From Ochrobactrum vermis (GTDB lineage Bacteria; Pseudomonadota; Alphaproteobacteria; Rhizobiales; Rhizobiaceae), in contig NZ_PCOC01000001.1 of assembly GCF_002975205.1 (NCBI RefSeq), positions 2,656,001 through 2,720,000 of the forward strand: a DNA stretch of 64,000 bases, read 5' to 3'. Each line of letters opens with the position of its first letter. Within the stretch, counting starts at the first letter, position 1. The notes below the pieces were generated by a model, which was not told where the DNA came from, did no database searches, and was given only the letters and a program-made list of their open reading frames with translations. The position numbers and the translations under genes are program-made. Shown piece after piece: positions 41,330-50,696 of this stretch.

Positions 41330-41821
41330 TCAGCTCTTTACAGCGGACTTTGCCTGTTCTTCAGCCATGCGCTGCTGGAACATCTGTGCGAAATCGATCG
41401 GGTCGATCATCAGCGGCGGATAGCCACCATTGCGCGTTGCGTCGGCAATGATCTGGCGCGCGAACGGGAACAGAAGACGCGGGCATTCGATGAACAGAAG
41501 CGGCAGCATGTGCTCCTGCGGGATGCCCTGAATGCGGAACACGCCGCCATAGACGAGTTCGGTGTTGAAAAGGATGTCCTTGCCGTCAACAGCCTTGGCT
41601 TCCAGCGTCAGCACAACGTCGAAATCCGTTTCGGAAATCGGATTGGCGTTGACGTTCACGTTGATGTTGATGGACGGTGCCTTTTCGCGCGGACGCAGCG
41701 ACAGCGGCGCGCCCGGGCTTTCGAAGGACAGATCCTTCACATATTGCGCCAGAATATTGAGGGACGGCTCGGCCGTTGCGCCATTGCCGTTCTTTACTTC
41801 GCCCGCGGCCTTATCGCTCAT
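41330..41821 (-). CDS. secB: Protein-export chaperone SecB
   Basis: 163 residues. [19 protein letters not shown] and [22 protein letters not shown] match the SecB beta-sheet core, and [23 protein letters not shown] is the typical C-terminal helix region. The tetrameric cytosolic chaperone passes unfolded precursors to SecA. Confidence 0.96.
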   Translation of the reverse strand: MSDKAAGEVKNGNGATAEPSLNILAQYVKDLSFESPGAPLSLRPREKAPSININVNVNANPISETDFDVVLTLEAKAVDGKDILFNTELVYGGVFRIQGIPQEHMLPLLFIECPRLLFPFARQIIADATRNGGYPPLMIDPIDFAQMFQQRMAEEQAKSAVKS

Positions 41822-41966
41822 TATCTGTATGCCTTCTATCGGTGATTAAGATTTTTGTCCCCTCAGGCGCAAACTGCCCGCAGCCTGCTCCGAAAGGTCG
41901 GAATGTTTGGCTAGCATGTGCGCGGGCATGAGGCAAGAAAGGCTTTTTAGGTTAGTATTTGCGCAT

Positions 41967-42476
41967 TCAATGATCTTTGCGATCACCTTTCCAGGGCGAG
42001 TTTTCATTCGGCCTGGTCGTGTAATCCTCGGGGTTGAGATCGATGACATGATCCTGCTGCCGATTTTGATCGGGGCGCTGCTGCCCGTAGCCGTCCGAAT
42101 AGCGCGCTGATGTAGCGACGACCACGCGGCCGCGCATGAATTTTTCCCACATGAAATCGCGAATGAACGGAACGAACAGCAGAATACCGATGGTGCTCGT
42201 CACGAAGCCGGGTACGATCAGCAGGATCGCTGCCAGAACCATCATGGCGCCATGCACCATTTCGCGATCCGGTACGCGTCCGGCAGCCGTTTCCGTGCGA
42301 ATGCGCTGTAAAAGCCCGATGCCTTGCACGCGTAGCAGAAAGAAACCCAGCATAGCGCTTAGAATAACAAGGCCCAAGGTCGCGAAAACGCCGATCTTGC
42401 TGCCAATGATGACGAAACCGGCAATTTCGATGAAAGGCATCGCCAGCATGACGAGAGGGGCGAGAGAGGAGGACAC
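41967..42476 (-). CDS. fxsA: FxsA-family membrane protein
   Basis: 169 residues from a GTG at 42476, the only start that keeps the complete first membrane helix; an AAAGG lies about 11 bases upstream. PFIEIAGFVIIGSKIGVF, LGFFLLRVQGIGLLQRI and ILLIVPGFVTSTIGILLFVP are the FxsA membrane segments. The C-terminus is hydrophilic. E. coli FxsA protects against phage T7 exclusion by the F plasmid; the normal role is unknown. Confidence 0.88.
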   Translation of the reverse strand: MSSSLAPLVMLAMPFIEIAGFVIIGSKIGVFATLGLVILSAMLGFFLLRVQGIGLLQRIRTETAAGRVPDREMVHGAMMVLAAILLIVPGFVTSTIGILLFVPFIRDFMWEKFMRGRVVVATSARYSDGYGQQRPDQNRQQDHVIDLNPEDYTTRPNENSPWKGDRKDH

Positions 42477-42694
42477 GTAAGTTACGACCTTTGTTGTTTG
42501 GTTTCAGCGTTTCAATTTAACCTGAATTGTAACTTTTTCAGGTTCGGAACCAAATTGAAACTGTCTGTCATGCAATATCAAATAGGTACGCATGATCGGG
42601 ATTTGAATGATGACGTAAGCCGATCTATATGTATGTGATACAAACAGGGATAGGAAAGGCGAAAAGCCTGATCCTTCAATCAGCGGCAGGCGGT

Positions 42695-43390
42695 ATGGAA
42701 TTTTTTGATTTTGGCACGATATTCTTCTTCATCGCAGCGGTGATCATCTTTCTCCAGCTGAGGAATGTTCTTGGCCGTCGTACCGGAAGTGAAAAACCGC
42801 CCGTCGATCCTTACACATCCGCGCGCAGCGCCGATGCTGCACCGGCAAGCAGTGAGACCGACAATGTCGTCTCCCTGCCGCGCCGTCCGGGCGAAAAGGA
42901 TTTTACAGCCATCGACAAGGCTGCTCCGGCTGGCACACCGATCAATGACGGTCTGCGCGCAATTTACGCTGTCGATCCTTCATTTGACCCAGCCGGTTTC
43001 GTGGATGGCGTGAAGATCGCCTATGAAATGATCGTAATGTCCTATGCCGATGGCGACCGCAAGGTTCTGAAAAACCTTCTCTCCAAGGATGTGTTCGAGG
43101 GGTTCGTTTCGGCAATCGATGAGCGTGAAGCCCGCGGCGAAAGCGTTCGTTCGTCCTTTGTCGGCATCGACAAGGCGGAAATTACTGGAGCCGAGATGAA
43201 GGGTTCGGAAGCGCATGTGACGGTCAATATCGTCAGCCAGTTGATTTCCTCAACCTATGACAAGGACGGCAAGCTGATCGACGGCGATCCGGAAAATGTG
43301 CTCGAGATCAAGGATCTGTGGACATTTGCCCGCGATACGCGCTCGCGTGATCCAAACTGGAAGCTTGTCGCGACCGAAGCGGAAGATTAA
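42695..43390 (+). CDS. Tim44-domain membrane-anchored protein
   Basis: 231 residues from the ATG at 42695 (MEFFDFGTIFFFIAAVIIFL), which begins a single N-terminal membrane helix. A proline/alanine-rich linker (about 35-85) and a C-terminal Tim44-like domain follow, with VDGVKIAYEMIVMSYADGDR and DLWTFARDTRSRDPNW. Bacterial relatives are inner-membrane proteins of unclear function. It is divergent from fxsA. Confidence 0.88.
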   Translation: MEFFDFGTIFFFIAAVIIFLQLRNVLGRRTGSEKPPVDPYTSARSADAAPASSETDNVVSLPRRPGEKDFTAIDKAAPAGTPINDGLRAIYAVDPSFDPAGFVDGVKIAYEMIVMSYADGDRKVLKNLLSKDVFEGFVSAIDEREARGESVRSSFVGIDKAEITGAEMKGSEAHVTVNIVSQLISSTYDKDGKLIDGDPENVLEIKDLWTFARDTRSRDPNWKLVATEAED

Positions 43391-43408
43391 GAGAAAACAT
43401 AAGAATCG

Positions 43409-43433
43409 GGCCGCTGACCCCAGCGGCCTTTTT
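43409..43433 (+). terminator. Terminator after the Tim44-domain gene
   Basis: GGCCGCTG-accc-CAGCGGCC, an 8-bp perfect stem with tetraloop, followed by TTTTTG. Confidence 0.9.
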
Positions 43434-43461
43434 GTTTGTGCATAGTTAGACGGATGCGGCG

Positions 43462-44559
43462 ATGAACGACTTGGCGAGGATTTTGCGCCCGGCGGCTTTT
43501 TCCGATTGTCCGGGCTGGAACCGGGACGATCAGTCGGCAGCATTCGCTGCGTTTCGCCGTTCTGCCGACTATGCTGCCCACCAGACATACAAAAGCGGCA
43601 GTCTCGGCATCCGTTTCGAAGCGCTGGAGCCGATCTTTGCCGCCGCCCGCGCTCTCGATAATCCGGGTGTGGAAGAAGCACGTGCGTTCTTCGAACAGAA
43701 TTTCATCCCCTGCCGGATAGTTCCCGACCAGGGAAGCGGCTTCGTGACCGCGTTCTATGAACCGGAGATCGAAGCCTCCCTTCAGGCCGACGGTCAGTTC
43801 AGGGTGCCGTTTCTGCGCCAGCCCGATGACCTCGTGAAAGTGACAGATGAAAACCGTCCGACAGGCCTCGATCCGTCCTTTGCCTTTGCACGCCGGACGG
43901 ATAACGGTCTTGCGGAATATGATGATCGCCAGACAATCGAACAGGGAAGTCTCTCCGGGCGCGGTCTGGAAATCGCTTACGTCACCGACCGGGTCGACGC
44001 CTTTTTCGCGCATGTGCAAGGTGCCGCGCGCCTGAAATTGCGCGATGGCCGCGTGCTGCGCATTACCTATGCGGCCAAATCCGGCCAACCATTCGTCGGT
44101 ATCGGCCGTATTCTGGTTGCCAATGGCGAAATTGCGGCTTCAGAAATTTCCATGCAGTCGATTCGTCGCTGGCTGGCGGAGTGCCCTGACAAGGTCGACG
44201 ATCTCATCTGGCAGAACCGCTCCTATATTTTCTTCCGGGAAGCACCGGTGGATGATCCGGATGCAGGTCCGATAGCCGCTGCAAAAGTTTCGCTGACGGC
44301 CGGGCGTTCGCTTGCTGTCGACAAATTGCTCCACACATTCGGGACGCCGATCCATGTCAGCGCTCCGACAGTGACGGTCTTCGATCGCGAACCTTTTGCG
44401 CGCCTGATGATCGCACAGGATACGGGAACGGCGATCGTCGGCCCCGCCCGTGGCGATCTTTTTGCCGGCTCTGGCGATATGGCAGGCGAGATCGCCGGTG
44501 GTGTGAAGGACGATGCGGACTTCTACGCGCTGGTGCCGCACAGGCTTCTGGAGGCTTGA
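43462..44559 (+). CDS. mltA: Membrane-bound-type lytic murein transglycosylase A
   Basis: 365 residues. The N-terminal MltA beta-barrel domain has FVTAFYEPEIEAS and SLSGRGLEIAYVTDRVDAFF. The C-terminal 3D domain has QDTGTAIVGPARGDLF; Asp320 and Asp332 lie where the family has its aspartates, one of them catalytic. It cleaves peptidoglycan with formation of 1,6-anhydro-muropeptides. No lipoprotein signal is seen, unlike E. coli MltA, so attachment or export is unclear. Confidence 0.9.
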   Translation: MNDLARILRPAAFSDCPGWNRDDQSAAFAAFRRSADYAAHQTYKSGSLGIRFEALEPIFAAARALDNPGVEEARAFFEQNFIPCRIVPDQGSGFVTAFYEPEIEASLQADGQFRVPFLRQPDDLVKVTDENRPTGLDPSFAFARRTDNGLAEYDDRQTIEQGSLSGRGLEIAYVTDRVDAFFAHVQGAARLKLRDGRVLRITYAAKSGQPFVGIGRILVANGEIAASEISMQSIRRWLAECPDKVDDLIWQNRSYIFFREAPVDDPDAGPIAAAKVSLTAGRSLAVDKLLHTFGTPIHVSAPTVTVFDREPFARLMIAQDTGTAIVGPARGDLFAGSGDMAGEIAGGVKDDADFYALVPHRLLEA

Positions 44560-44564
44560 ACGGG

Positions 44565-45179
44565 ATGGCGCGCGAGACCGACAAGCCGGAAAAGGATTAT
44601 CTGCGGCCCGAAGACCGAATCTTATGGGAAACGGTCGCGAAAACCGCAAAGCCGCTGATAAAGTCAAAGGCGAAACAGGACGAGCTTCCCGACTTCAAAT
44701 CGTTGATGGCCGAAGAAGAGAAACGCCCTGCCAAGGTGAAGGTCCAGCCTGATGTGGCGGCGATCAAACCGAAAAAGGGCTTGTCGACGCTCAGCGAGAT
44801 GCAGATTCAATCGCTCGACAAGCCGACGCATCGAAAGATCGCCAAAGGTCGTGTCGATATTGAAGCCCGCATCGATCTCCATGGTCTCACGCAGGGCGAG
44901 GCGCACGGCCTGCTCTACGGATTTCTGGTCAGCGCGCATGCGCGCGGGCTGCGTCATGTTATGATCATCACGGGCAAAGGCCGTTCATTCGGCAGCGAAG
45001 GCGTTCTGCGGCAGGCAGTACCGCACTGGTTCTCCACGCCGCTGTTCCGGCTTCTGGTAAGTGCCTATGAGGATGCGGCGCGTCATCACGGCGGGCATGG
45101 CGCCCTTTATGTAAGGCTTCGCCGCCAGACCCAACACGCGGCACAGCAAATATTGCCCGGAGGAAACAGGCCGCGATGA
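44565..45179 (+). CDS. Smr-domain protein
   Basis: 204 residues from the ATG at 44565, with GGAGG ten bases upstream. The N-terminal half is charged and probably disordered. The C-terminal Smr domain has ARIDLHGLTQGEAHGLLYGF, IITGKGRSFGSEGVLRQAVPHW and HHGGHGALYVRLRR. Smr domains are DNA or RNA nucleases in several proteins. It lies between mltA and an XRE regulator with which it shares a four-base overlap. Confidence 0.9.
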   Translation: MARETDKPEKDYLRPEDRILWETVAKTAKPLIKSKAKQDELPDFKSLMAEEEKRPAKVKVQPDVAAIKPKKGLSTLSEMQIQSLDKPTHRKIAKGRVDIEARIDLHGLTQGEAHGLLYGFLVSAHARGLRHVMIITGKGRSFGSEGVLRQAVPHWFSTPLFRLLVSAYEDAARHHGGHGALYVRLRRQTQHAAQQILPGGNRPR

Positions 45180-45568
45180 CACCATTTGGAATACGCCTGC
45201 GCCAATTGCGGGAAGAACGGGGTGTGACGCAGAAGGAAATGGCAGCAGCGCTCCGCGTTTCGCCCGCCTATCTGTCGGCGCTGGAACATGGCCGACGCGG
45301 CCAGCCGACCTGGGACCTGCTTCAGCGCATCATCACCTACTTCAATATCATCTGGGATGAGGCGGAAGAGTTACAGAACCTCGCCGCCGTCTCGCATCCG
45401 CGCGTGGTGATCGATACGTCGGGGCTGTCACCGCAGGCAACGGAACTCGCCAATCTTCTGGCACGCAATATCCGCATCATCGACCGCGAGACGATCAGGC
45501 ATCTGAGCGAAGAAATCGAGGCGGCGCGAAAGCGCCGCCGCGGCATCAGGCCTGTTCAGACCGGCTGA
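45176..45568 (+). CDS. XRE-family helix-turn-helix regulator
   Basis: 130 residues. The N-terminal Cro/CI-type helix-turn-helix reads LRQLREERGVTQKEMAAAL with SPAYLSALEHGRRG as recognition helix. The C-terminal about 60 residues are helical and basic (EAARKRRRGI). It is translationally coupled to the Smr gene. The target is unknown. Confidence 0.88.
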   Translation: MTPFGIRLRQLREERGVTQKEMAAALRVSPAYLSALEHGRRGQPTWDLLQRIITYFNIIWDEAEELQNLAAVSHPRVVIDTSGLSPQATELANLLARNIRIIDRETIRHLSEEIEAARKRRRGIRPVQTG

Positions 45569-45661
45569 AACCCTGGTACGATACAATCAGATCGAAACGC
45601 GCTCGAGAGCATTTCCTGCTTTGATTGAGCCATTGGAAATTCTCTATCCGCTTGTTTTTAC

Positions 45662-45710
45662 GCGCATCTTATTCCGAAAACCGCTTCGCACTTTTCGGGA
45701 CGCGCTCTAG
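45662..45710. repeat. Palindromic intergenic repeat, copy 3 (divergent)
   Basis: GCGCATCTTATTCCGAAAAC and CTTTTCGGGACGCGC flank an AACCGCTTCGCAC core, a variant of the AACCGGTTCC family. The terminal CTAG supplies the TAG stop codon of the minus-strand DUF1402 gene. Nothing else is supported in 45569-45706. Confidence 0.75.
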
Positions 45711-46702
45711 AAAAGCGCTTTCAGTTCGTCGAGCTTCGAATTGACCAGCCAGCCATAGTAGTTTTCCTGCGGCAGCACAGATTCCTGACCATCAGCCTTT
45801 CGCTTGGCATTTTCGTTGGCCAGTGCCCGTGCGCGCGCTTCCGCGCCGCCGGTATTGTAAAGCGTTGCCGTCAGTCCGGGGTTCTTCGAGATGTCGAAGT
45901 CGGCGATCTGACGGTAGGAGTTGATCGACTGCTTCAGTGTTGCAGCAATGTAGGGCAGCGTCAGATCAGGATCCATGATCGTCTTGTAGACCACGTTGCC
46001 GTCTTCAGCATTGAGCTTGGGCAGACCGGAAACCCGGTTCACCATGTCGGACATCTGCAACGCCGTCAGTGGATTGATCTGGCCAAGGCCGAATGTCTGC
46101 CCTGCATAGAAGGGCTGGAAGAAGACGGCGCTGAAACGATTGTTCGGATAGGAATTGCCGCCCACCGATTTGCCGCGGAATGTCTTGTTCCAGACATTTT
46201 CGCGGCAGGACCACAGCGAATAGCTGTCCTTGAACTTCAGGCAGTCGGCAAACTCCGGCCGTTTGATGAACTGGCCGATGCTTTCGCCATTGTAGCCGAA
46301 GCTCACGCCCTGGTTCACATAGGACATGGCCTTGACGTAATAGGTCTGGAGTCGGTCATAGACGTCGACATTGTAGGTATGCTCACCCACAATCGCGCCG
46401 ACAATGTGAATGGGATCGATACCATAGGCTGCTGCCGTTGAACGGATCTTGGACCGCAGCGAAGCATCCTTCTTCAGAAGATTGTAGATCTTCTGATACT
46501 TCTTCTCGTAAGTCGTGCTGAGTTCTCGCGTGCGCTTGGCTGAGGCACCGGGAACCGGCGGTTGTTCAGCACTGCGATTGCCCGGAGGCACGACCGTTGC
46601 CGCATAGGCGCTCTGACTGGCAAGGCTGAGTGCCAGGACAAATCCAGCAAATAAGCGCCGTGATTTTGCGCCCGGTATTCTGATCCCCGGTATTCTGATC
46701 AT
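45707..46702 (-). CDS. DUF1402 family exported protein
   Basis: 331 residues from the ATG at 46702. A signal peptide (…RRLFAGFVLALSLASQSAYA) precedes a family-wide core with SKIRSTAAAYGIDPIHIVGAIVGEHTYNVD and GQTFGLGQINPLTALQMSD, which resembles lysozyme-like or lytic-transglycosylase folds (SSG.GLGQ-like). The catalytic glutamate may be the Glu of VGEHTYN. Function is unproven. A perfect 15-bp tandem repeat at its start encodes IRIPG twice. Confidence 0.8.
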   Translation of the reverse strand: MIRIPGIRIPGAKSRRLFAGFVLALSLASQSAYAATVVPPGNRSAEQPPVPGASAKRTRELSTTYEKKYQKIYNLLKKDASLRSKIRSTAAAYGIDPIHIVGAIVGEHTYNVDVYDRLQTYYVKAMSYVNQGVSFGYNGESIGQFIKRPEFADCLKFKDSYSLWSCRENVWNKTFRGKSVGGNSYPNNRFSAVFFQPFYAGQTFGLGQINPLTALQMSDMVNRVSGLPKLNAEDGNVVYKTIMDPDLTLPYIAATLKQSINSYRQIADFDISKNPGLTATLYNTGGAEARARALANENAKRKADGQESVLPQENYYGWLVNSKLDELKALF

Positions 46703-46756
46703 TGTGAGGAAACGGTCCTGATATGGTGAATATTCGGTAAAAGTTGCGGGGAAAAT

Positions 46757-46790
46757 AAAAAACCCCCCGATGCAAGTCGAGGGGTTTTTG
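46757..46790 (-). terminator. Terminator downstream of hslU
   Basis: On the minus strand, AAAAACCCCTCGA-cttgca-TCGGGGGGTTTTTT forms a strong stem ended by a T run, 46 bases after the hslU stop. Confidence 0.9.
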
Positions 46791-46835
46791 CAGTATTTGC
46801 GAAAGTGAACTCGCGCCGTGGCTTTCTGGTCACTT

Positions 46836-48140
46836 TTAGAGGATGAAGCGCGACAGATCGGTATTCTTGGCAAGGCTGCCGATCTTGTCTTTTACATAGG
46901 CCGCATCGATGACGAACTTTGCACCGGTCTTGTCAGGCGCGGTGTAGGAAATTTCATCGAGAACGCGTTCCATCACCGTCTGCAAGCGCCGGGCACCGAT
47001 ATTTTCAACCGACGCGTTGAGATCGACTGCGATATCGGCCAAAGCGTCGATGGCGTCATCGGTGATTTCGAGCTTCACCTCTTCCGTCTCCATCAGGGCG
47101 ATATACTGTTTGATCAGGCTTGCTTCTGTTTCCGTCAGAATGCGGCGGAAATCTTCACGCGTCAGCGCGCTGAGTTCCACACGGATCGGCAGGCGACCCT
47201 GCAGTTCCGGCAGAAGATCGGATGGCTTGGATACATGGAAGGCACCCGATGCGATGAAAAGCACGTGGTCGGTCTTCACCGGTCCGTATTTGGTGGCAAC
47301 CGTCGTGCCCTCGACCAGTGGCAACAGATCGCGCTGCACGCCTTCGCGCGACACGCCGGCACCCATGCCGCCTTCCCGCGACGCGATCTTGTCGATCTCG
47401 TCGATGAACACGATGCCTTCGTCTTCGGTGACGCGGAGCGCTTCCTGAACGATCTGGTCCTGATCCAGCAACTTGTCGGATTCATCGTTGATCAGGATCG
47501 GATAGGAATCCTTGACCGTGGTCTTGCGCGTCTTGGTGCGCCCGCCCATGGCCTTGCCCAGCATGTCGGACAGGTTCATGACGCCGATATTGGCGCCCGG
47601 CATGCCTGGAATTTCGAAGCTCGGGCCGGAACCGGTATCGGCGACCTCGATTTCGATTTCCTTGTCATCCATTTCACCGTTGCGCAGCTTCTTGCGGAAG
47701 CTGTCGCGGGTGGCGGGACTTGCGGTCTTGCCGACCAGCGCGTCCAGCACGCGTTCTTCCGCATTGAGATGCGCTTTGGCCTTCACATCGTCACGGCGCT
47801 TCTCACGGACCAGCGTGATGGCTGCCTCGACGAGATCGCGGACGATCTGCTCGACGTCGCGGCCTACATAGCCGACTTCGGTGAACTTGGTCGCCTCCAC
47901 CTTGACAAAAGGCGCACCGGCCAGCTTTGCGAGGCGACGGGAAATTTCCGTCTTGCCGACGCCGGTCGGTCCGATCATCAGGATGTTCTTCGGCATGACC
48001 TCTTCGCGCATCTGGCCTTCGAGTTGCTGGCGGCGCCAGCGATTGCGCAAAGCGATGGCGACTGCGCGCTTGGCGTCGTTCTGGCCGATGATGAAGCGGT
48101 CGAGTTCGGAGACGATTTCACGGGGAGAGAAATTACTCAT
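46836..48140 (-). CDS. hslU: ATP-dependent protease ATPase subunit HslU
   Basis: 434 residues from the ATG at 48140 ([20 protein letters not shown]). Walker A is [10 protein letters not shown] and Walker B is [11 protein letters not shown]; the I domain lies between, and the C-terminal tail ends SRFIL, which docks into HslV. It unfolds substrates for HslV. Gene order is hslV, DUF2585, hslU. Confidence 0.97.
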   Translation of the reverse strand: MSNFSPREIVSELDRFIIGQNDAKRAVAIALRNRWRRQQLEGQMREEVMPKNILMIGPTGVGKTEISRRLAKLAGAPFVKVEATKFTEVGYVGRDVEQIVRDLVEAAITLVREKRRDDVKAKAHLNAEERVLDALVGKTASPATRDSFRKKLRNGEMDDKEIEIEVADTGSGPSFEIPGMPGANIGVMNLSDMLGKAMGGRTKTRKTTVKDSYPILINDESDKLLDQDQIVQEALRVTEDEGIVFIDEIDKIASREGGMGAGVSREGVQRDLLPLVEGTTVATKYGPVKTDHVLFIASGAFHVSKPSDLLPELQGRLPIRVELSALTREDFRRILTETEASLIKQYIALMETEEVKLEITDDAIDALADIAVDLNASVENIGARRLQTVMERVLDEISYTAPDKTGAKFVIDAAYVKDKIGSLAKNTDLSRFIL

Positions 48141-48142
48141 AA

Positions 48143-48733
48143 TTATAACCCACTTTGCCACTGCTTGATGAACTCGAACGGATGCAGCAGCATGATCACG
48201 TTGAGCGTAAGATTGTCGCGAATGACGATCAGCGCCAGAACTTCAAAGAACAGCGCGATGGCGACGGTTATTTTCGTTGGCAGTTTGGCTGCGATCAGAA
48301 AGCCGAGAGCGGCGGCGAGCGTGTCGGAAACCGAATTCACGATGCTGTCGCCGAAATAGTCCACCGAGGACGTATTGGCGCGATAGCGTTCGATGATGAA
48401 ATTCGAGTTTTCGACCAGCTCCCAGACCGCTTCGATGCCGACCGCAGCCGCAAGTCTCAAGCCGAGCGGGGCTTTGGGCGCGATGACCGTGAACAGCCAG
48501 TAGAACAGAAAGCCATGGATGATATGCGACAGCGTATACCAGTCGGATATATGCTGGGAGTTCTCCGATTTCAGCGAACCCGACCATAATTTTATGGTCC
48601 CGCATTCGCACATGGCGATCCGCCCGTCGAGATAGAGCCAGAAGGCTTGTACCGCGACTATGGCGAGAACGATCAGGGCACCGATGCCCCAACGTTGCGC
48701 ACTCGGTTTTGAGGCCTGCGCGAGCGAGCTCAT
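48143..48733 (-). CDS. DUF2585/UPF0314 membrane protein
   Basis: 196 residues, with four or five hydrophobic segments. [26 protein letters not shown] and the acidic motif [18 protein letters not shown] are the family hallmarks; the conserved histidines and glutamates look like a metal site. Function is unknown. It is inserted between hslV and hslU, overlapping hslV by four bases and ending three bases before hslU. Confidence 0.88.
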   Translation of the reverse strand: MSSLAQASKPSAQRWGIGALIVLAIVAVQAFWLYLDGRIAMCECGTIKLWSGSLKSENSQHISDWYTLSHIIHGFLFYWLFTVIAPKAPLGLRLAAAVGIEAVWELVENSNFIIERYRANTSSVDYFGDSIVNSVSDTLAAALGFLIAAKLPTKITVAIALFFEVLALIVIRDNLTLNVIMLLHPFEFIKQWQSGL

Positions 48734-49284
48734 TCTGCGTCCAGGCTTTCCACGATGATGCTGTGATTGGTGTAGATGCAGATATCCGCTGCAATCTCCA
48801 TCGCCTTGCGAGCGATTTCTTCGGCATCCTTGTCGGTGTCGATCAGCGCGCGGGCTGCTGCCAGTGCATAATTGCCGCCCGAACCAATGGCCATGACGCC
48901 ATGTTCCGGTTCCAGCACGTCGCCGGTGCCTGTCAGCGCCAGCGTTACTTTGCTGTCGGCGACAAGCATCATGGCTTCCAGCTTGCGCAGATAGCGGTCG
49001 GTGCGCCAGTCCTTGGCGAGTTCGACCGAAGCGCGCATGAGCTGGTCTGGATATTGCTCCAGCTTCGCTTCGAGGCGTTCCAGAAGGGTGAAGGCATCTG
49101 CGGTCGCTCCGGCAAATCCGGCAATCACATTGCCCTTGCCGATGCGGCGAACTTTTCGCGCATTGCCCTTCATGACGGTGTTGCCGAGCGATACCTGCCC
49201 GTCACCGGCGATGACGACCTTGCCGTTCTTGCGCACGGTCACGATGGTCGTGCCGTAAATTGTCGTGGGATGATGTTCGATCAT
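48730..49284 (-). CDS. hslV: ATP-dependent protease peptidase subunit HslV
   Basis: 184 residues from the ATG at 49284, with AAAGGAG upstream. [19 protein letters not shown] begins the mature enzyme; Thr12 is expected to be the catalytic N-terminal threonine after removal of an 11-residue propeptide. [15 protein letters not shown] and [14 protein letters not shown] follow. Twelve subunits form the proteolytic chamber with HslU. Confidence 0.96.
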   Translation of the reverse strand: MIEHHPTTIYGTTIVTVRKNGKVVIAGDGQVSLGNTVMKGNARKVRRIGKGNVIAGFAGATADAFTLLERLEAKLEQYPDQLMRASVELAKDWRTDRYLRKLEAMMLVADSKVTLALTGTGDVLEPEHGVMAIGSGGNYALAAARALIDTDKDAEEIARKAMEIAADICIYTNHSIIVESLDAE

Positions 49285-49437
49285 GGAGGCTCCTTTGGCG
49301 GCACATGCAATCCCGGAAGGCAATTGCAGATGTCCCTTCATCTGATGGGGAAACAGGTTCGGCCAGCAACCGGCGGATGAATCGTGCTTCGATGAGAATA
49401 TTTAAGAACGTACGAACGAATTGCAAATGCCGAATTG

Positions 49438-49482
49438 CAGCTTGCCAAACCGGCAAAAGGAATTGGCAAAGGGGGCAAGCTG
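49438..49482 (+). promoter_or_regulatory. Inverted repeat upstream of hisB
   Basis: CAGCTTGCC (49438) and GGCAAGCTG (49474) are perfect 9-bp arms with a 27-base spacer, in the divergent hslV-hisB promoter region. It could be an operator or leader hairpin for the his operon. Confidence 0.4.
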
Positions 49483-49520
49483 TTCTAGAACGCCTCCAAG
49501 CTATTTAACGAGGAAAGCTT

Positions 49521-50129
49521 ATGACTGCAGAAAGCACCCGCAAGGCAAGCATCGAGCGCTCGACGAAAGAGACGAGCATTGCCGTTTCTGTCGATCTGGA
49601 CGGTGTTGGCAAGTTCGACATCACCACCGGCGTCGGCTTCTTCGATCATATGCTTGAACAGCTTTCCCGACATTCGCTCATCGATATGCGCGTGATGGCC
49701 AAGGGCGACCTGCATATCGACGATCATCACACGGTTGAAGATACGGGCATCGCGCTTGGTCAGGCCATTGCCAAGGCGCTTGGCGAGCGCCGCGGCATCG
49801 TGCGCTATGCCTCAATGGACCTTGCCATGGACGATACGCTGACAGGCGCTGCCGTCGATGTGTCGGGACGCGCCTTTCTGGTCTGGAACGTCAATTTCAC
49901 GACGTCCAAGATCGGCACGTTCGATACCGAACTGGTGCGCGAGTTCTTCCAGGCTTTCGCCATGAATGCAGGCATCACGCTTCATATCAACAATCATTAT
50001 GGTGCCAACAATCACCATATTGCGGAGTCGATCTTCAAGGCGGTGGCCCGGGTTCTGCGTACGGCTCTTGAAACCGATCCACGCCAGAAAGATGCAATCC
50101 CCTCCACAAAGGGGTCGTTAAAGGGATAG
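49521..50129 (+). CDS. hisB: Imidazoleglycerol-phosphate dehydratase
   Basis: 202 residues, monofunctional. [30 protein letters not shown] and [17 protein letters not shown] supply the manganese-binding histidines and glutamates. It catalyses the sixth step of histidine synthesis and leads the operon hisB-DUF2628-hisH-hisA-hisF-hisE. Confidence 0.97.
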   Translation: MTAESTRKASIERSTKETSIAVSVDLDGVGKFDITTGVGFFDHMLEQLSRHSLIDMRVMAKGDLHIDDHHTVEDTGIALGQAIAKALGERRGIVRYASMDLAMDDTLTGAAVDVSGRAFLVWNVNFTTSKIGTFDTELVREFFQAFAMNAGITLHINNHYGANNHHIAESIFKAVARVLRTALETDPRQKDAIPSTKGSLKG

Positions 50130-50151
50130 GTCCCGAGCGAAAGGACAGGTC

Positions 50152-50694
50152 ATGGCGCAATACGTCGTGCTGGAACCGAAAGGCGCGAACGCAAATTCAG
50201 GAAAAGTGGGAACCGGTTTTCCGTCCGAAATTGCGACTGAAAAAAGCTCTGACAAAGCAGTGTTTGTGCGCGACGGTTTCCATGTGCTGGCGCTGGTCCT
50301 GCCCTTCGTCTGGCTTCTGACCCAGCGTCTGTGGTTCGAAGCTTTTGCTGTTTTGGGCATCACCATCCTGCTCGGATTTGCCGGAACCTATTTCGATATC
50401 GCCGATGCGATTCCGCTTCTGACCCTGCTCGTATCGCTGTTTGTGGCGCTGGAAGGTGTGAACTGGAAGATCGCCAAGCTCAGGCGGCAAGGCTTTGTTG
50501 AAAAAGCGGTCATTGATGCCTCCGATCTGGAAGAAGCGGAAATCCGTTATTTCTACCGCCTCGAAGATGCGGTTCAGCCAGCAACCTCTCTCGCAGACAA
50601 GTCTGCTCCTGAATGGGCGCAGCAGACCCCTCGTCCCACCTATTCCTCATTTGGCTCGACGATCGGATTCGTTGGTCATCGCGGAGAAAACTGA
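50152..50694 (+). CDS. DUF2628 membrane protein with an embedded repeat
   Basis: 180 residues. [24 protein letters not shown] and two further hydrophobic segments form the DUF2628 core. The family gene often sits inside alphaproteobacterial his operons; its role is unknown. Residues about 16-27 ([11 protein letters not shown]) are encoded by a partial copy of the intergenic palindrome, whose AACCGGTTTTCC core is still recognisable, an apparent in-frame insertion. The last codon is followed two bases later by hisH. Confidence 0.85.
   Translation: MAQYVVLEPKGANANSGKVGTGFPSEIATEKSSDKAVFVRDGFHVLALVLPFVWLLTQRLWFEAFAVLGITILLGFAGTYFDIADAIPLLTLLVSLFVALEGVNWKIAKLRRQGFVEKAVIDASDLEEAEIRYFYRLEDAVQPATSLADKSAPEWAQQTPRPTYSSFGSTIGFVGHRGEN
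50201..50230. repeat. Palindromic repeat, partial copy inside the DUF2628 gene
   Basis: GAAAAGTGGGAACCGGTTTT followed by CCGTCCGAAA matches the central arms of the intergenic repeats, without the outer GCATG ends. It stays in frame with the host gene. Confidence 0.7.
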
Positions 50695-50696
50695 AA

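Noticed and set aside
46818..48359. 513-codon open frame on the plus strand opposite hslU
   Set aside because: It is a shadow of hslU, whose motifs are unmistakable. The plus-strand translation is rich in Arg, His and Asp as expected for the antisense of a GC-rich gene.
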